This document shows, piece after piece, positions 1-11,462 of a stretch of 64,000 bases of DNA; within the stretch, counting starts at the first letter, position 1, and every line of letters starts with the position of its first letter. The notes under the pieces are model-generated. The model saw only the letters and a program-made list of their open reading frames with translations, ran no database searches and had not been told where the DNA came from. The stretch is from Branchiostoma floridae (taxonomy: Eukaryota > Chordata > Leptocardii > Amphioxiformes > Branchiostomatidae). The stretch is from positions 596,524-660,523 of the forward strand of contig NC_049983.1 in NCBI RefSeq assembly GCF_000003815.2, given 5' to 3'. The translations under genes were made by a program, and so were the position numbers.

Positions 1-3000
1 CCTCAGGACAATCTCAGCGTCACTTGTGGAGCCCAAGTCGGCAAGCACCACTCGCCCTGTGACCAAGTAGCAATAGATATGTCAGTAGGGTTTCAACACA
101 TTCGGAGAGCTCAAACTAGAGTTCAACAGTGCCAACTAGAGGTCGTGTTCCGAAATAAAGCATCTTGGAGAAAGACGTATGCAGTCGCCATTAGTTAGCA
201 CACGATGTCCTCGGATGATCGGGAGAGTGTTTGATTAATTGCTTGCTTGCTTGGCTAATTCATGGAATGGTTGCGCTCATATAATCAGACATTTCTTCTT
301 CATGTTTTTGATAGAAATGAATACTGTTTAGGAATTCTCTAATTACATATCGGACAACAGGAAAAGATATGTATGTACCTCCATCTCTGATTTCCAGTGA
401 CATAAATGTGGCGGATGACATCAGAAGGTAGTTCTGTCCTCTACCCACAACCACCTGCGCGCTGGTGTCGTGCCCAGGATTCCATGGGGCGAGGGTGTGG
501 TCCTGATCCGGGCACTGATGGCCGCCATTCAAAGGGTCAGTCACAGGGTCAACATCCGGGCATGTCCATTCTAGGCAAAGATACAATACAACGTTAACGC
601 ATTAAATGAATAACAAAGGTATTTCTACACATTAGTGCGTCATTTAATCCACGTGACACCTTTGTCACCTTCTGCAGGGAAATTCTGACTAATTAACATT
701 GCACTGCAGCTGTAGGTGTCGCTACTTACAAATGCAAACCCAAACGGTATTTGTATTATGTACGTGCATAGCCAATGCCTTTGTTTACAATGCATTACTA
801 TATGAACCAGTCAGTTTTTACCCAAAGGAAGATAACAAATGGTCACCCAAACGTTAATTGAATAAAACACTTAGTTATGCACAATTTTTTGAGAGGCATA
901 CCAACCTGATGAAACTATCTACGGATTACATACGATGTGAGAACAAAAAATGGAAAATTAAGTTCCAAAACTGAAAAGTTAATCCTAGAAACGTGCATGA
1001 TTGTTGTAAAGATTGTTTGGAAACGACAAACATACCTCCATAAACCTCCACTTCGCACAGAGCGAGAATCCGGTTGCTGCCAGGTAAGGTGATGCTGACG
1101 TACCGCCCCTTCAGGCCGCCGACCTGAATGGTCTTCTCTGCCTGTCCCGCAGGAAAGCTGAAATCTCCAACAAGCTTTTGGTTTTCCGTCACGTTGCTTT
1201 TGTCTCCAATGTACACCTCGAATGGAGTGATCCTGTCCCAGCAACAGTCCTGTCGGTTGAAGATGGTGATGTGGTCGACTTCTTGCGTTCTTTCCAGATC
1301 GACGTACCACCAGGGGTTGTCTTCTGTGTCGGTGTGAGAGCAGGAGCCATCTGCAAAAGACCCACTGCGACCACCGTCTACAGCACGACCTGGGTTACCG
1401 TTCCAAGACACACTGCTCTGGTAGGCAGGCTTGTACAACGCTAGGTTCGTAAATCCACCTGCATCGCCTGAACAACGAGATATAAAATCATTTTAGGGAG
1501 CACACCCCAGTTTATCTGGGGTTTCAATTGGAGGCGGCATACCCTTAAGTCTAGCGACCAGCTCTACCAGGGAATTATCCTGAAGCAAAATAACTGTCTA
1601 TGGGGTAAACGGATATTCCTTCAGCTACAAGACCAACTTACTTTTGATCCTTCAAAACATTATTTTCATGTAAAAAAATAATGTAAAAAGTCGGGCATTT
1701 TAGCATTGAAAAAAAAAACATGAAGAAGATTTTTCCGGCAAACACGACTGATACTGTCAGAAAGAGTAAAACCTAGCGAGTAATCCAGCCAATTATAAAG
1801 AAAAGTCTAGTGCTACAGTTTTTTAATCATCCATGGCGCGCAGCATTGCAACTTGGCTTAACACAGCGCTTCAGAGGTCAATCTAGGTCACGGGCCTGTT
1901 TACATCGAAGGCGCAAGAATATCCGGAAATGAGAGTCGGGCCAAAACATAATTTGCACCCAAAACACACCTTTTCCTACGCTTTTCAGCCATGATAGCGT
2001 TTAATGTCATTTCGCAGTAAATAAGGAGAAATGTCAACTCAAACATAAACCCTCGGAAGCCTTTCGTCACTTTTTTGTCGCGCTCTACCACGGACTGGGG
2101 TGTGCACCGTTAAGATCTCACGAAAACTATATACATTTCCTATGTACATTTGGAATATCAATACAAACAATCCTGGCATTCTAGTTGTTGGTACATGATG
2201 CATTAACACTTTTGTAAAACATGGTTCCTACCATGCAAGAACGATATTTTACTATGTGTTTGTACCATCTATATATAATGATGTATGTCTATAGATTGAT
2301 TAGGACTTAAATGATGTAATCTGCATGTCTGTAAATTACATTTTATCTCAACCTTACTCGTATATCATCATGACCTCAATGAAAATCGACCTGGAGACCG
2401 ATTTGAGCTTTCTTTAATGAATAAAGTTCAATCAAACACCTGGTAACGTTCCCACCGTTGCCGTTTCATCTGATGTTACGAACCCACGACAATGGCAAAC
2501 CAACTGAGAGCAATGAGTTAGTGAGTAGACCCATGCAAACTAAAGCTGATCACTCACTGAGAGTGTCTGTTGGTGACAAATTATTGCAGAAACATTGCCA
2601 GGTTTACAAAAGAGTTATTACTATTACTATTACGAAATTAGATATAAGATAACTTTGTCGGGTGTCGTAGTGTTACCACTACTGAATCAAAATATCACAT
2701 TATGAAGATTCATCAGAAAGAACCTGTTGGCGTCTAGTTCGAGCCTGGTTCGCACGCAACATAGCATTTTGTGATTTTTTTTCACATTTGAAAATCCCAT
2801 CTTTAGGCAATCAATTGCCTCTTTGGCTACTGGTAAGGAATGTTTTTGGCAAAAAAATTCGACAGAAAGCGCGACCCAGTGAACACAATTCAACGCCGTT
2901 ACATTTATGACAAGCAATAATGAATGAATGAAAGACCTTTATTATGCTCTGGAACAAAGAAGCTGCCAATATTGTAACCTAAATAAGATAGAGGATGAGT

Positions 3001-3485
3001 GTCACTTTATTGTTGACTGTATTTTATACACCAACAAAAGAAACGTCCTCTTCGATTGCATGTAAGACATGGTCCATATTTTCTGTTATATGAATAGTAA
3101 AAAGATTCTAATTCTTTATATGCAACTAGATAAATCTTGAACTATTAATTATCTGACCTATTGTTTACAATTGTCTTAAGAAGCGAGAAGAACGTACATA
3201 CTAGCATATTAGCATATAGTAGTCTGTGTAGATGTAAAAAAAATGACACATTTCTTATGTCAAATTATGCCTTATCACTAGGACCTGTACTTGTTTGAGC
3301 ATAAATGTACAATAAAACTCTTTCATTCATTCGGTAATAATAAGCAAGTACATTATCTACATATGTAATATACATCGATTGTAACATCGATCCACTAGTT
3401 TACGGTAAGGTTTCTTACCTGTACCCAGTGATGGACAGGTAGCGATCAGGCCTAGTAACAGTATCGGGAGACTTAACCCTGACAT
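1..3485 (-). CDS. F-type lectin + CEMIP-like (G8) secreted protein, 5' part
   Basis: Four exons were read on the minus strand: 3485-3419 (signal peptide, phase 1 out), 1467-1036 (lectin domain, phase 1-1), 570-379 and 56 to beyond 1. All borders are GT-AG and the frame stays open. Residues 1-22 form a hydrophobic signal peptide (MSGLSLPILLLGLIATCPSL). Residues about 28-166 are an F5/8C-like fucolectin (FTP) domain with the fucose-site pattern His67, Arg94-x-Asp-Cys97-Cys98-x-x-Arg101. Exons 3-4 match the N-terminus of the CEMIP-like gene at 22851-40481 (CPDVDP..., PWNPGHD..., QVVVGRGQNYLL, DGG, RVVLADLGS) with the same intron positions and phases. CEMIP-family enzymes depolymerise hyaluronan outside the cell; fucolectins bind L-fucose. 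The combined function is inferred. The rest of the gene lies left of the window. An assembly-induced fusion is unlikely because phases agree across all three introns. Confidence 0.82.
1036..1467 (-). CDS. exon encoding a complete F-type lectin (FTP) domain
   Basis: This exon of the preceding gene is 432 nt (144 codons) and is flanked by phase 1 introns on both sides, so it can be inserted or removed without a frameshift. It holds the whole FTP domain, from NLALYKPAYQSS through PWWYVDL and the RQDCCWDR site to CEVEVYG. The adjacent cysteines (97-98) and the His/Arg/Arg triad are the known fucose-contact elements of eel fucolectin, and all are present, so binding is probably intact. The acceptor is at 1468-1469 and the donor at 1035-1034. 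Confidence 0.88.
2338..2440 (+). repeat. LINE-type 3' tail remnant (in intron 1)
   Basis: The stretch ends ATGAATAAAGTTCAATCAA, the form of a non-LTR retrotransposon 3' end, after an AT-rich leader. It lies antisense in intron 1 of the lectin-CEMIP gene. No reverse transcriptase is left here. Confidence 0.35.
2964..3330 (+). mobile_element. non-LTR retrotransposon ORF2 C-terminus and 3' end, remnant
   Basis: 2964-3065 translates without a break to a C-x2-C...IEDECHF...C...Y...R peptide ending in a stop. This is the CCHC-like end common to LINE ORF2 proteins (C..C....EDE.HF...C..Y). It is followed by about 260 bp of AT-rich sequence ending AATAAAACTCTTTCATTCAT. It sits antisense in intron 1 of the lectin-CEMIP gene. 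The clade was not determined. Confidence 0.5.
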
Positions 3486-3561
3486 CCCGCACGACCAACA
3501 GTCAGCTCCGTCTAGTCTATCGCCGAAGTACGATAAAGTACACCGTTCTCCCTGTGTTCAC

Positions 3562-3569
3562 AATTTATA
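3562..3569 (-). promoter_or_regulatory. TATA-box candidate for the lectin-CEMIP gene
   Basis: Minus-strand GTATAAATTG lies about 80 nt upstream of the ATG at 3485. Spacing would put transcription start near 3535 with a 5' UTR of about 50 nt. No other core element was recognised. Confidence 0.4.
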
Positions 3570-3619
3570 CATCTCTGTCACACCTAACCTACATAAGTTG
3601 TGTTTGCTAACAGTAGGAA

Positions 3620-5110
3620 AGGGGCGCGCCCCGGTGGACAGAGTGTGTAATATGTTTGCGAATGTGTCGAAGGACGATGGAACTTTGATAAAGATGTGCT
3701 GAGAGAGGAGCTCGATCGAGAAGGTCCATTTTAGCGACGCCTAGGGAACGGAGGAATTGTTGTACAGTATTATGATCTGTCTGATTATATTTTTGAAAAA
3801 AGTTCAAAGAACGTATATTCCCATTGAGATTGAATTATCTTAAACATGGATCTGTAGCTATAGGGAGCTAGCATTTGGTATGTGGGTAGTTGTCAACATT
3901 TGAAACAAAGGGAAAGTGCTATTTTGCTTTTAGGTGGGATCTGCAACTTAGGTGTTTTTAAAACATATTTTGTTGTATTTATGTGAAGAAAGTATATGTA
4001 CTATATGTACTATAGTTTAAATTAATTCCACTTCATATTATACTCCATACTTAGCGTAACTTTAATGTACTTCTCGTACTTAACACTGCATTACATCAAA
4101 TATTTTCGTGACACAAGTTATCGCAGGTGATCATTGCAGGTACATGTAATGTCACTCAATGTATCATTTATGTCTTACACCGAGTTGGTACCCTAAAAGT
4201 GCCCGTACCCAAAAAGTAAAAGGCTCCACGAGCGTGTATGTTTAGCGGTGAGAAATTCCCTTTTAGCCAGTCGAACTGAGTTCATACGTTAGATTGGTTG
4301 AAGTTTGTTAGTAACTTTAATAAATTAGTAAGCAATGTTCGATAGCCGCGTGCTGGATCGGAGGTACACAGTCCTAGATTCTGAGTTGTGCGGTCTTTAA
4401 CAGCTATAAAGTTTCTGTTGCCGTAAGTGGTCAAAAAAAGACTGACTGCCTAGAAGTTGTTAGGACTTTTTACATGATAAATGTGCTCAACAAAGATATC
4501 TTAAGTAGGCTCATTATGAACGAGCCCATGTAAAACACACATTTTTGCATTGCTTTCCATGCAATTACAAATCCATCAATGGGACCTCAAACAAACATAC
4601 AGACGACCCACTTGTTGGCATGAAGGACAAATATAGACATCACTGTGTGTACAAAGATAGTAGGGGGATGTTCATATTGGGTTTTGAGTGTGAAACATCA
4701 TTAGGTGTCACTTAAGTAATGTAAACTGTTGATATGCGAAAGGCCATGTGAACGACCACAGCTGTGTGTAAAGTAGTCTTGTCGGGGGATAGCATAACAC
4801 GTATAAAGTAAATTTAGGGTCACAACTAATTGAATGATAAACAATTTTAAATCTAACCTAAGGCTGGTACATGAGGTAAACCTCCCTTCCACGGCAAAGT
4901 CCTTCCTCGACCAACGTTGAAATTCTCGAACCATAAAATATACTCTTCCAATTAAAAAAAATGCCTTTGTAATGAAGACGTTTACTTTTATTAGGTCTGG
5001 AGGTACAAACAGAAAAAAAACGTAGGAATTTGATCCTGACAATGCTTTGTCAAGAAAAAACTGAGGATAATATCCTGTGATTTTTTTTTACACTGATACA
5101 TTCGATTGCA
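3620..5110. other. intergenic, nothing recognised
   Basis: AT-rich DNA upstream of the lectin-CEMIP gene. Open frames here are short and lack domain-like composition or splice structure. No RNA gene or repeat was recognised. Confidence 0.5.
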
Positions 5111-5690
5111 GAGCATGCTAGCACAAACACAGTCACTCTTTACAATGGTCATTGGCGCATGAGGCTATCCACCACGTATCGTTGATGCCTCCTAGCGATT
5201 CATATCGTTATTGCAGCTATGGATATTTTTGTTGTTGCAATGTTCTCTTGAACTGCTAGGGGGCTATTTTGATCCATACAGCCGACTCCAAAACAATGTA
5301 TTATAAAACCGAATTCTTATGTACAGGATAACGGAATGAATACGAGTTTAACAGCACTCTCACGATTATTCACCTCACAGAAAATACGAATTATACAGAT
5401 TTCAGCCGAGCTTATTAAATAAACATAGGTGAGTTTAACGGATCAACATCATCATTAACGGATCGCGCGGCGTGGAAGGCATGCGATCACTAACTAATCA
5501 GTCTAACAGGTTTATCGGAACCCATGCGAGATTTACGGTATACATACGATCCTTACTGTGTCTTGTATAAATTCTGTATGATGCTTATTTTCCTTAATAA
5601 ATGTAGCAGATCTTTGAATTCCGTAAGATTTGTGTGAATACTTGGGCACCTCTGTAATACTGAACTAGAGTTCGTGGACCTCAAAGTCTC
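5111..5690. repeat. dispersed repeat R1, copy 1
   Basis: About 570 bp that recurs, diverged but collinear, at 14685-15220. Shared marks include TTTACAATGGTCATTGG, CCTAGCGATTCATATCGTTA, AATTCTGTATGAT and CTTAATAAATGTAG. A third, more diverged copy in inverse orientation lies at about 20860-21360. It codes for nothing recognisable and is probably a non-autonomous transposable element. Confidence 0.7.
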
Positions 5691-7500
5691 AAACCCTTAA
5701 ATGAAATACTTAACCCTATCCAGACCGGGGGGGGGGGTTATGCTAAAAGTCTCCGCGCCAACTATGCGTCATATAGCTCCAAAACGGCTTGTGTTAGAAC
5801 AAGCAAACTTTGTGAATTTCCCTAAACATTGTTTGCAACAAACTACAAAAAATAGAGTAAGGTTATCATTTTTCGTGTTGCCCTGGCAACGGGTTTCTTA
5901 AAGGCATATTTTACAAAAATCCCTAATTTTTTATTTAACAATGGGATTTTAAGATTTTCTTGCTAAACTATACTTCTTTTCATATATCTTTAATATCTAA
6001 CATATCTTAGTGTGACCTTTATTAAGTGAATATTTATAATTACACTAATGTAATGACGTTATTGGTCAAAATTCGGGATGGCCTACAATATGATAATGAA
6101 CCAAGTATATCAAGCGTATTTTCACTCAGATTAATCTGAAATCAGTTGATCACCTTGTCTAGCAAAACAACAAAATAGACTTTTCTTGCTACGTATGCAA
6201 AGCAGCTCATGATGTGTGTGATTGATATGTATCTAATTGCGTTAAGCATTACCAACGCTATCTACATACCAAAAGTTATGACAATCTGTCGACCTCTTCT
6301 TGAGTTAGTCATGTCCAAATATCAAAATAAAATATCAATTCTCGCTGCAGTTCCAAACAAGTCGCCAGTGGGTGAACTTTCTGTACTCCCGGCCCCGAGA
6401 CTTTTTTTTTATTATTACCGAAATATCATGAGCCTGGCACTTGCTGAAAATTGTAAGCTTCGCTGAAGCATCGTAACCCGACGCTAGGAGGCCAATGATA
6501 TATAGAACCTCCTTCTTGCGTCCCCACGCATCCACCAAATATCATGCAGACCCATATTCAAATTTTCAAGACACATTGTGTCAAACAAACATACACACAT
6601 TCTGCTGCAGTACCGACGAAAAATGCTAGGTCTATCATTTCTAATTTGACCTTCGTTTTTTGCATCCGCTACAAAATATGATGATGCATCCAAATTCTGT
6701 CGAGGTATTCTGTTGACCTACATACAGATCTGCACCATAGTCACTCCACTATGACATTACAGAAAACATAACATTCCTGGCGAAGGTAATTATAATCATA
6801 ATTATCGTTCCTACCGCGTGTCTCTTTAAGAGCCTTGTTGTCTTGGGTGTTCTCGCTTGTAGAGTATTTCAGCTCTTTCAGAACCTGCAATCAAAAACAA
6901 CAACAGAAATTATATATTCTTAACACTGTCGTTAGTGTTTAAAGTATTTTGGGGTGCATCTATTCCACCTTGAATGTGTGAGTTTAGCTTACACCGCAAA
7001 TCAAGTGTATTTGCGTTACTAAAGTCTAGGTTACACATTGCCGAGCTTAGCTCCCAAGTCTCTTCCGACTATAGTTAGGAATGTTTCGGGAGATACGTGG
7101 GCTGTAGTCGGCTGACGTTCGGCTGAGTCGGCTGGTGTTCGGCTGCGCCATCCGAATGTTTTGAAATGTTCGGGACCGAGAAAAAGCGGTTGTGATGGAC
7201 AGGTGTCGCTAAGAAGAGGTGGTTGCTTGGGCAGGTTTGACTGTACGCGTAGCTTCTCACAGTAGGAACAAAGACAACATAGGGCACGAAAACGCATTCA
7301 TATAGCCGGGTTCATAGCACCCACCCATTTAAGAAATACCATCCAGGTTCTCTAACGCCAACACAACAGCGCAATAGAAGAGGGATAGGCAGAAATCACC
7401 ATCATTCAGGCAGAAACCTACCGTAGTTTACAAGAACCTGATAAACAGTTAACTTAAGCTTCACAACCCGCCATACGTGCAATTTGTCCGTACTTTGTTT
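5691..7500. other. intergenic; G-run and nothing else recognised
   Basis: There is an 11-12 base G run at about 5727 and, at 7100-7150, a short tandem of GTTCGGCTG-type units. Several short ORFs on both strands show no domain features and no splice context. I see no gene. Confidence 0.45.
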
Positions 7501-7544
7501 TTTTTTGGGGGGGGGGGGGGGTAGGGCAACGTCCACCACGTTGT

Positions 7545-7842
7545 GGCGTCGGGCGTGGCGTAACTGGTAGAGCATTCGGCTCTGAACCTAGAGGTTCTGA
7601 GTTCGATGCCCACCGTGCCCCGCCCCCGACGTTGTACCCTTGGGAAAGACACTTTACACGACCTTCCTCCCTTCATCCAGGTGTAAAAATGGGTACCTGA
7701 CTTCGGTCGGGGAGGTGAAGGACTACCTTTACCTTCTGTCTGTATCGTGTATGTGGCACTGTTAATATAAGTTACAAAAAACTTGAGTGCAGTGCCACAT
7801 TGTCCCCGTCTGTCCCTAGGCAAAATTAAAAAAAAAAAAACG
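7545..7842 (+). mobile_element. tRNA-derived SINE, full length
   Basis: The tRNA-like head has an A box (TGGCGTAACTGGTAG, 7556-7570) and a B box (GTTCGATGC, 7601-7609). A body containing CCCTTGGGAAAGACACTTTA and GGTGTAAAAATGGGTACC follows, with an A-rich tail at 7828-7840. The head cannot fold as a functional tRNA in full, so this is a SINE rather than a tRNA gene. Diverged relatives of the body occur at 26525, 51735, 54058 and 55320. Confidence 0.75.
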
Positions 7843-10028
7843 TCCGCCACGTATTTCTGAAAACGTTCAGGCTGTATACGGCAGGTGGCGTCGCCCGTAC
7901 TGGCACGTACGGGGGGCGAATCCGCAGCCTGATTGCACATGCAAAGCTCTACGGCGTGTCTGCTCCAAAATCCGTCGGATTCCCTACGAGTTCGTACGGA
8001 GGCGGTACTTACCACTTACGGATCCCAAAAGATTGCCAACGCTCGGGCACGTAGACAGCACGTATTTGCACGTATTTACGGCCAGTTGTGCCCTTAGCTT
8101 TAGACCACACGTACCTTCATCACTATTTTCTCCACAATGTCGTCCGGCCAGTCTTGGTTCCAAACCGAATTTTCCGCGACGGTCACTTCTTCCTTCTTCT
8201 TCTTTGCCGCTTCTTCCTCCAGCATTACCACTTCTACAGGCTATTTATTCTGGTCGTCTATTGGCCCGGATGTTAGCCACGTGATCTGCCCATTCTATAA
8301 GTATGCAGAACAGCGACACCTTTGTCACGTGGTCGACGTTCCTCAGGCCTGTCAGAAGTTCTCCGCTCGTCCCTTACCGCAAAGCAAAATTTTTCCGGCG
8401 GCGAGGCCGATTCAGGACCCTGTAGGATAGCACGTTTGCAGCCCGAGGTACTGGCGGTTACGTTGTGGTTACCGTCTGGACGACATTTTTTCCACGGAAG
8501 GTTTGATGTATGGCCCCAACGGCCGGTTGGTACTTTGTGTTTCTGTCGTATGTTTCATATTTTGTGAGATTTGTATGTGTTTCGACGAGGTTCGAAGCAA
8601 CCTATACTGATAATGTGTTGCGCTGCTTGTGATTCTTTCTAGCACGTCTGGAATGCTGACTACCGGCTGTATCGTTTTTAATCTTTGCATTTCTTTGTGT
8701 ATTCGTATGCATGAGTTTTGAACTGTGTGCAGGGGTGGCTGCTCTTCCCAATTTTCTTTACAGTTTCTATCTGTTCCAATCCTAGGCCGAGGCGAGTTTA
8801 GGACGCTTTTCATTCACACTGACGTTTTGTTCCATGTTGGAGCTGCGTGATTTTTGTGTGATTTTTCATTTTTGTGAATGTTTTCAGCAAGTTCTGACAG
8901 CTCGTTGTGTGCTTACATAGAGAGGCAAGATGGCGGTTCCTTGGAAATCTTTTGTTATCACCAAGTTTCTATCCTTTGTAATCGCACGTCTAGGACAGCT
9001 GTGGATGCTGGTTCTTTATGCTGAGGTGTGAAACAGAACGAGAGCTTCTAGATTTTGATGTCATTTATTTTGATTTTCGTGAACATTTCAGGCAGAAACA
9101 GGACGACGATGACATGGTCCACAGAGACAACATGGCGACGTGTTTGTTTTTCAGGTTTACATTTTCACTCCCACCTTCCTTGGAAGAGTTCGGCGTGCTG
9201 AATAGTCAACGTCTCTGAGTTCTGGAGGCTGCATTCTTTACGATTTTTGAGTGTCTTTTGCTGTTTTGGGCAGGTGGATTTTCTGTTTCGCACCGAGATT
9301 GAACGTCGAGGCTGTGTTTGGGGTTTCCGCTAATTTTGGCATTAGCTCGGAGTTTGATGTGCATGTGTATGAGTGTGTATCTGTAAGGCGTGGCGACTGA
9401 GTTGTAGACACGCGTGGCCCACGACTACTCCACGTAACGCGGCTCGCTCGCATGTGGGATCTGGGCGGTGTGGAAGTTGCGTATGTTTTTAGACTTGTCT
9501 GTCTGGGACCGGACCTGTTGCCGGGCGCCCGTCCCTCCCACCATCTCATGGTTCACGTGTTGTTCATACAGGTCTGACGCTCTCCCCCTCCGACAACAGG
9601 AATGCGCGGGACACACCACCGCCCAGCTCCGGGACACGCGCCGCCATCAACCTCGCCAGATGCACGTGCCAGATGTGCGGCCATGGGACCTGTTGGTGGC
9701 ACAGCAACAGCAGCAGAGAGGGGTCAAGACGCGCCAGGAACCTGCTAGGCTGTGATGTTTTTATTGTGAACCTTGTTTCTTTTACCGATTAGAGTTGTTG
9801 GAAACAGATACCAGAGAATCCGAGGAGGTGGCTTCAGGGCGCAGCGCAACGAGGAACAGCAGTTTGAGGATCAGGCCTGGCTGGCGCTCCGGTCCCTAAC
9901 ACCGCCCAGCCCGCCAGTTCATCCAACATCACCGGCAGCTCAATGAACGGACTGTGAGTCTTTTGGCTTCCTTTTTTTTTGTTAGGCAGGTTTTCCCCCT
10001 CCCTCTCTTGATTTGTGAAATTCATTTT

Positions 10029-10560
10029 CCAGTGCGATGGGGTGCCGCGGAATGCTGGATTGTTCGGAATTATTCGAGTAACCCTGGCTTAGCCTGACGT
10101 CCTTGTGAATAACACGTCCAGTTACCCGCTTGTATTCTAACGTTTTTCCAATGCGGGGATCCGAGAAGGTGTAGGACGGTGTTTCTTTCTTAGTACGGTG
10201 GGATATCATTCAGTGCGACGGGGTGCCGCGGAAAGCTGAATGATTCGGAAAGCGTGTTGTTGGTTAAGCTTGGTGTGACGTTGTCCAGCGCGAAGGGTTT
10301 CCGCGGAGAGCTGGACGCTCCGAGAACTTCAGTACATTTCTTTCGTGACACACTGTGACGATATCCAGTGCGAAGGGGTTCCGCGGGAAGCTGGATGATC
10401 CGAGAAGTCTTGCACGTTGCATTTTGTTTTAGCATTTTGTGACATTGGCCAGTGCGATGGGGTTCCGCGGAAAGCTGGACGAGCATTTGATTGTGTGCGT
10501 TCTTTCCCGACATGTTGTGACGTCTACCCAGTGCGATGGGATTCCGCGGAAGGCTGGATG
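10029..10560. repeat. array of six palindromic cores
   Basis: Six copies of a ~30-bp core begin near 10029, 10210, 10285, 10365, 10449 and 10528. The core runs CCAGTGCGATGGGGTTCCGC then GGAAAGCTGGA, with an outer CCAG/CTGG pair and a central TTCCGCGGAA palindrome. Four are preceded by TGTGACG. Core sequences are conserved while spacers (about 45 bp) differ, which suggests selection on the core, for example as protein-binding sites of a transposase or as RNA hairpins. The function is unknown. Confidence 0.7.
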
Positions 10561-10842
10561 ATACATATTTACGGAATTGCGTATGTACCTGGGCCTATTT
10601 GAGGCTTGGAGCGGGCACTAGGAAAGGAAGAGTGAGCAGGCTGACTCTTGGTCGTCCACAAGTCATATTTCGTGTGTACACTGCTCACTTACCAATTGTC
10701 ATCAAAGCACTGTTCAGATATTTGCGGATGGGTGTCGGCGACCATTCCGAAAGGAGAGTGGTCCACGAGACACCCCGTCACGTGACTCCTGGTGAAGGTT
10801 TTGTTTGTTGTGATAAGAGTGGGGCGGCGTAGTAATAGGAGC

Positions 10843-11010
10843 AAGTCGAGATTGAGGAGGAGAAATAAGAACGGGGTGAGATGAGGAAGGGGGAGGAGAT
10901 AGTGTTGAGAGAATAAGATGAGGAAGGGAAGATAAGAGAGGGAGGAAGAGGGAGTAACATAAAGGAGTGGACAGGATCGAAGAGAGAAGGAGCGAGAAGA
11001 TACTACAGGA
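10843..11010 (+). repeat. polypurine tract
   Basis: Roughly 165 bp of almost pure A/G on the plus strand (GAGGAGGAGAAATAAGAACG and similar). It could form triplex DNA. It explains the low-complexity serine/leucine/proline-rich antisense ORFs here. Confidence 0.75.
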
Positions 11011-11168
11011 GGGTATCACAGGAGGGATTCCCGGCTAGGGATCTTAGATACTGGGAATACGGAAGGAAAGGAAAGGCTCAATAGCCAGAGAGGGCAAAGG
11101 CGGAAGACGACGATTTCCGCATCACTTATAACGGAGGGCTAATGGACGACCAGGACAAATAGGATACT

Positions 11169-11447
11169 ATTTATTCTGGTCGTCTATTGGCCCGGATGTT
11201 AGCCACGTGATCTGCCCATTCTATAAGTATGCAGAACAGCGACACCTTTGTCACGTGGTCGACGGTCCTCCGGCCGCGTCTGGAGTCCGAAGCGACCCAC
11301 CCTCCCATCCCGCGAAAAATTTTCTGCTTTGCGCGGAACCAGACGCCCGCTTGTAGGCGGCCGTCCCAGCGCATAGGTGACTTTGGGCTCCAGACGACGA
11401 TTTCCGCATCACTTATAACGGAGGGCTAATGGACGACCAGGACAAAT
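11169..11447. mobile_element. short terminal-inverted-repeat element with 8-bp target duplication
   Basis: This 279-bp element has termini ATTTATTCTGGTCGTC and GACGACCAGGACAAAT and is flanked on both sides by AGGATACT (11161-11168 and 11448-11455). An 8-bp duplication fits hAT- or P-type insertion, but the terminal sequence does not assign a superfamily. Its ends match those of the long form immediately to the left. It lies 15 bp from the donor of the signal-peptide exon at 11564-11463. Confidence 0.65.
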
Positions 11448-11462
11448 AGGATACTTGTTAAC

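Larger units (their letters stand above)
8243..11160. mobile_element. candidate terminal-inverted-repeat element, long form (2.9 kb)
   Basis: The left end ATTTATTCTGGTCGTC and the right end GACGACCAGGACAAAT are imperfect inverted repeats extending about 26 bp. The first ~95 bp (8243-8340) and last ~55 bp (11107-11160) are nearly identical to the two ends of the short element at 11169-11447. The interior holds the palindromic core array (10029-10560), a polypurine tract (10843-11010) and short GC-rich open stretches (9470-9755, 9835-9945) with no recognised transposase. The flanks do not match (TACAGGCT left, AGGATACT right), so a clean single insertion is not shown. Confidence 0.5.

Noticed and set aside
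1495..1580. Reverse-strand tRNA-like A box (CTGGTAGAGCTGG) as a SINE
   Set aside because: No B box or SINE body follows, so support is too weak for a feature.
7551..7622. tRNA gene
   Set aside because: A and B boxes are present, but the acceptor and anticodon stems do not pair as a tRNA, and a SINE body with an A tail follows.
9468..9755. GC-rich 95-codon ORF as a host gene exon
   Set aside because: It looks more coding-like than its surroundings, but there is no recognised domain, several frames are equally open, and it lies inside a candidate mobile element; kept only as interior content.
10190..10513. Minus-strand ORF with spaced peptides such as SFPRHPVALND and SIPRHPIALEN, resembling a peptide precursor
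   Set aside because: The peptides are the translation of the palindromic DNA cores; there are no dibasic cleavage sites, leader or consistent frame, and the conservation is at DNA level.
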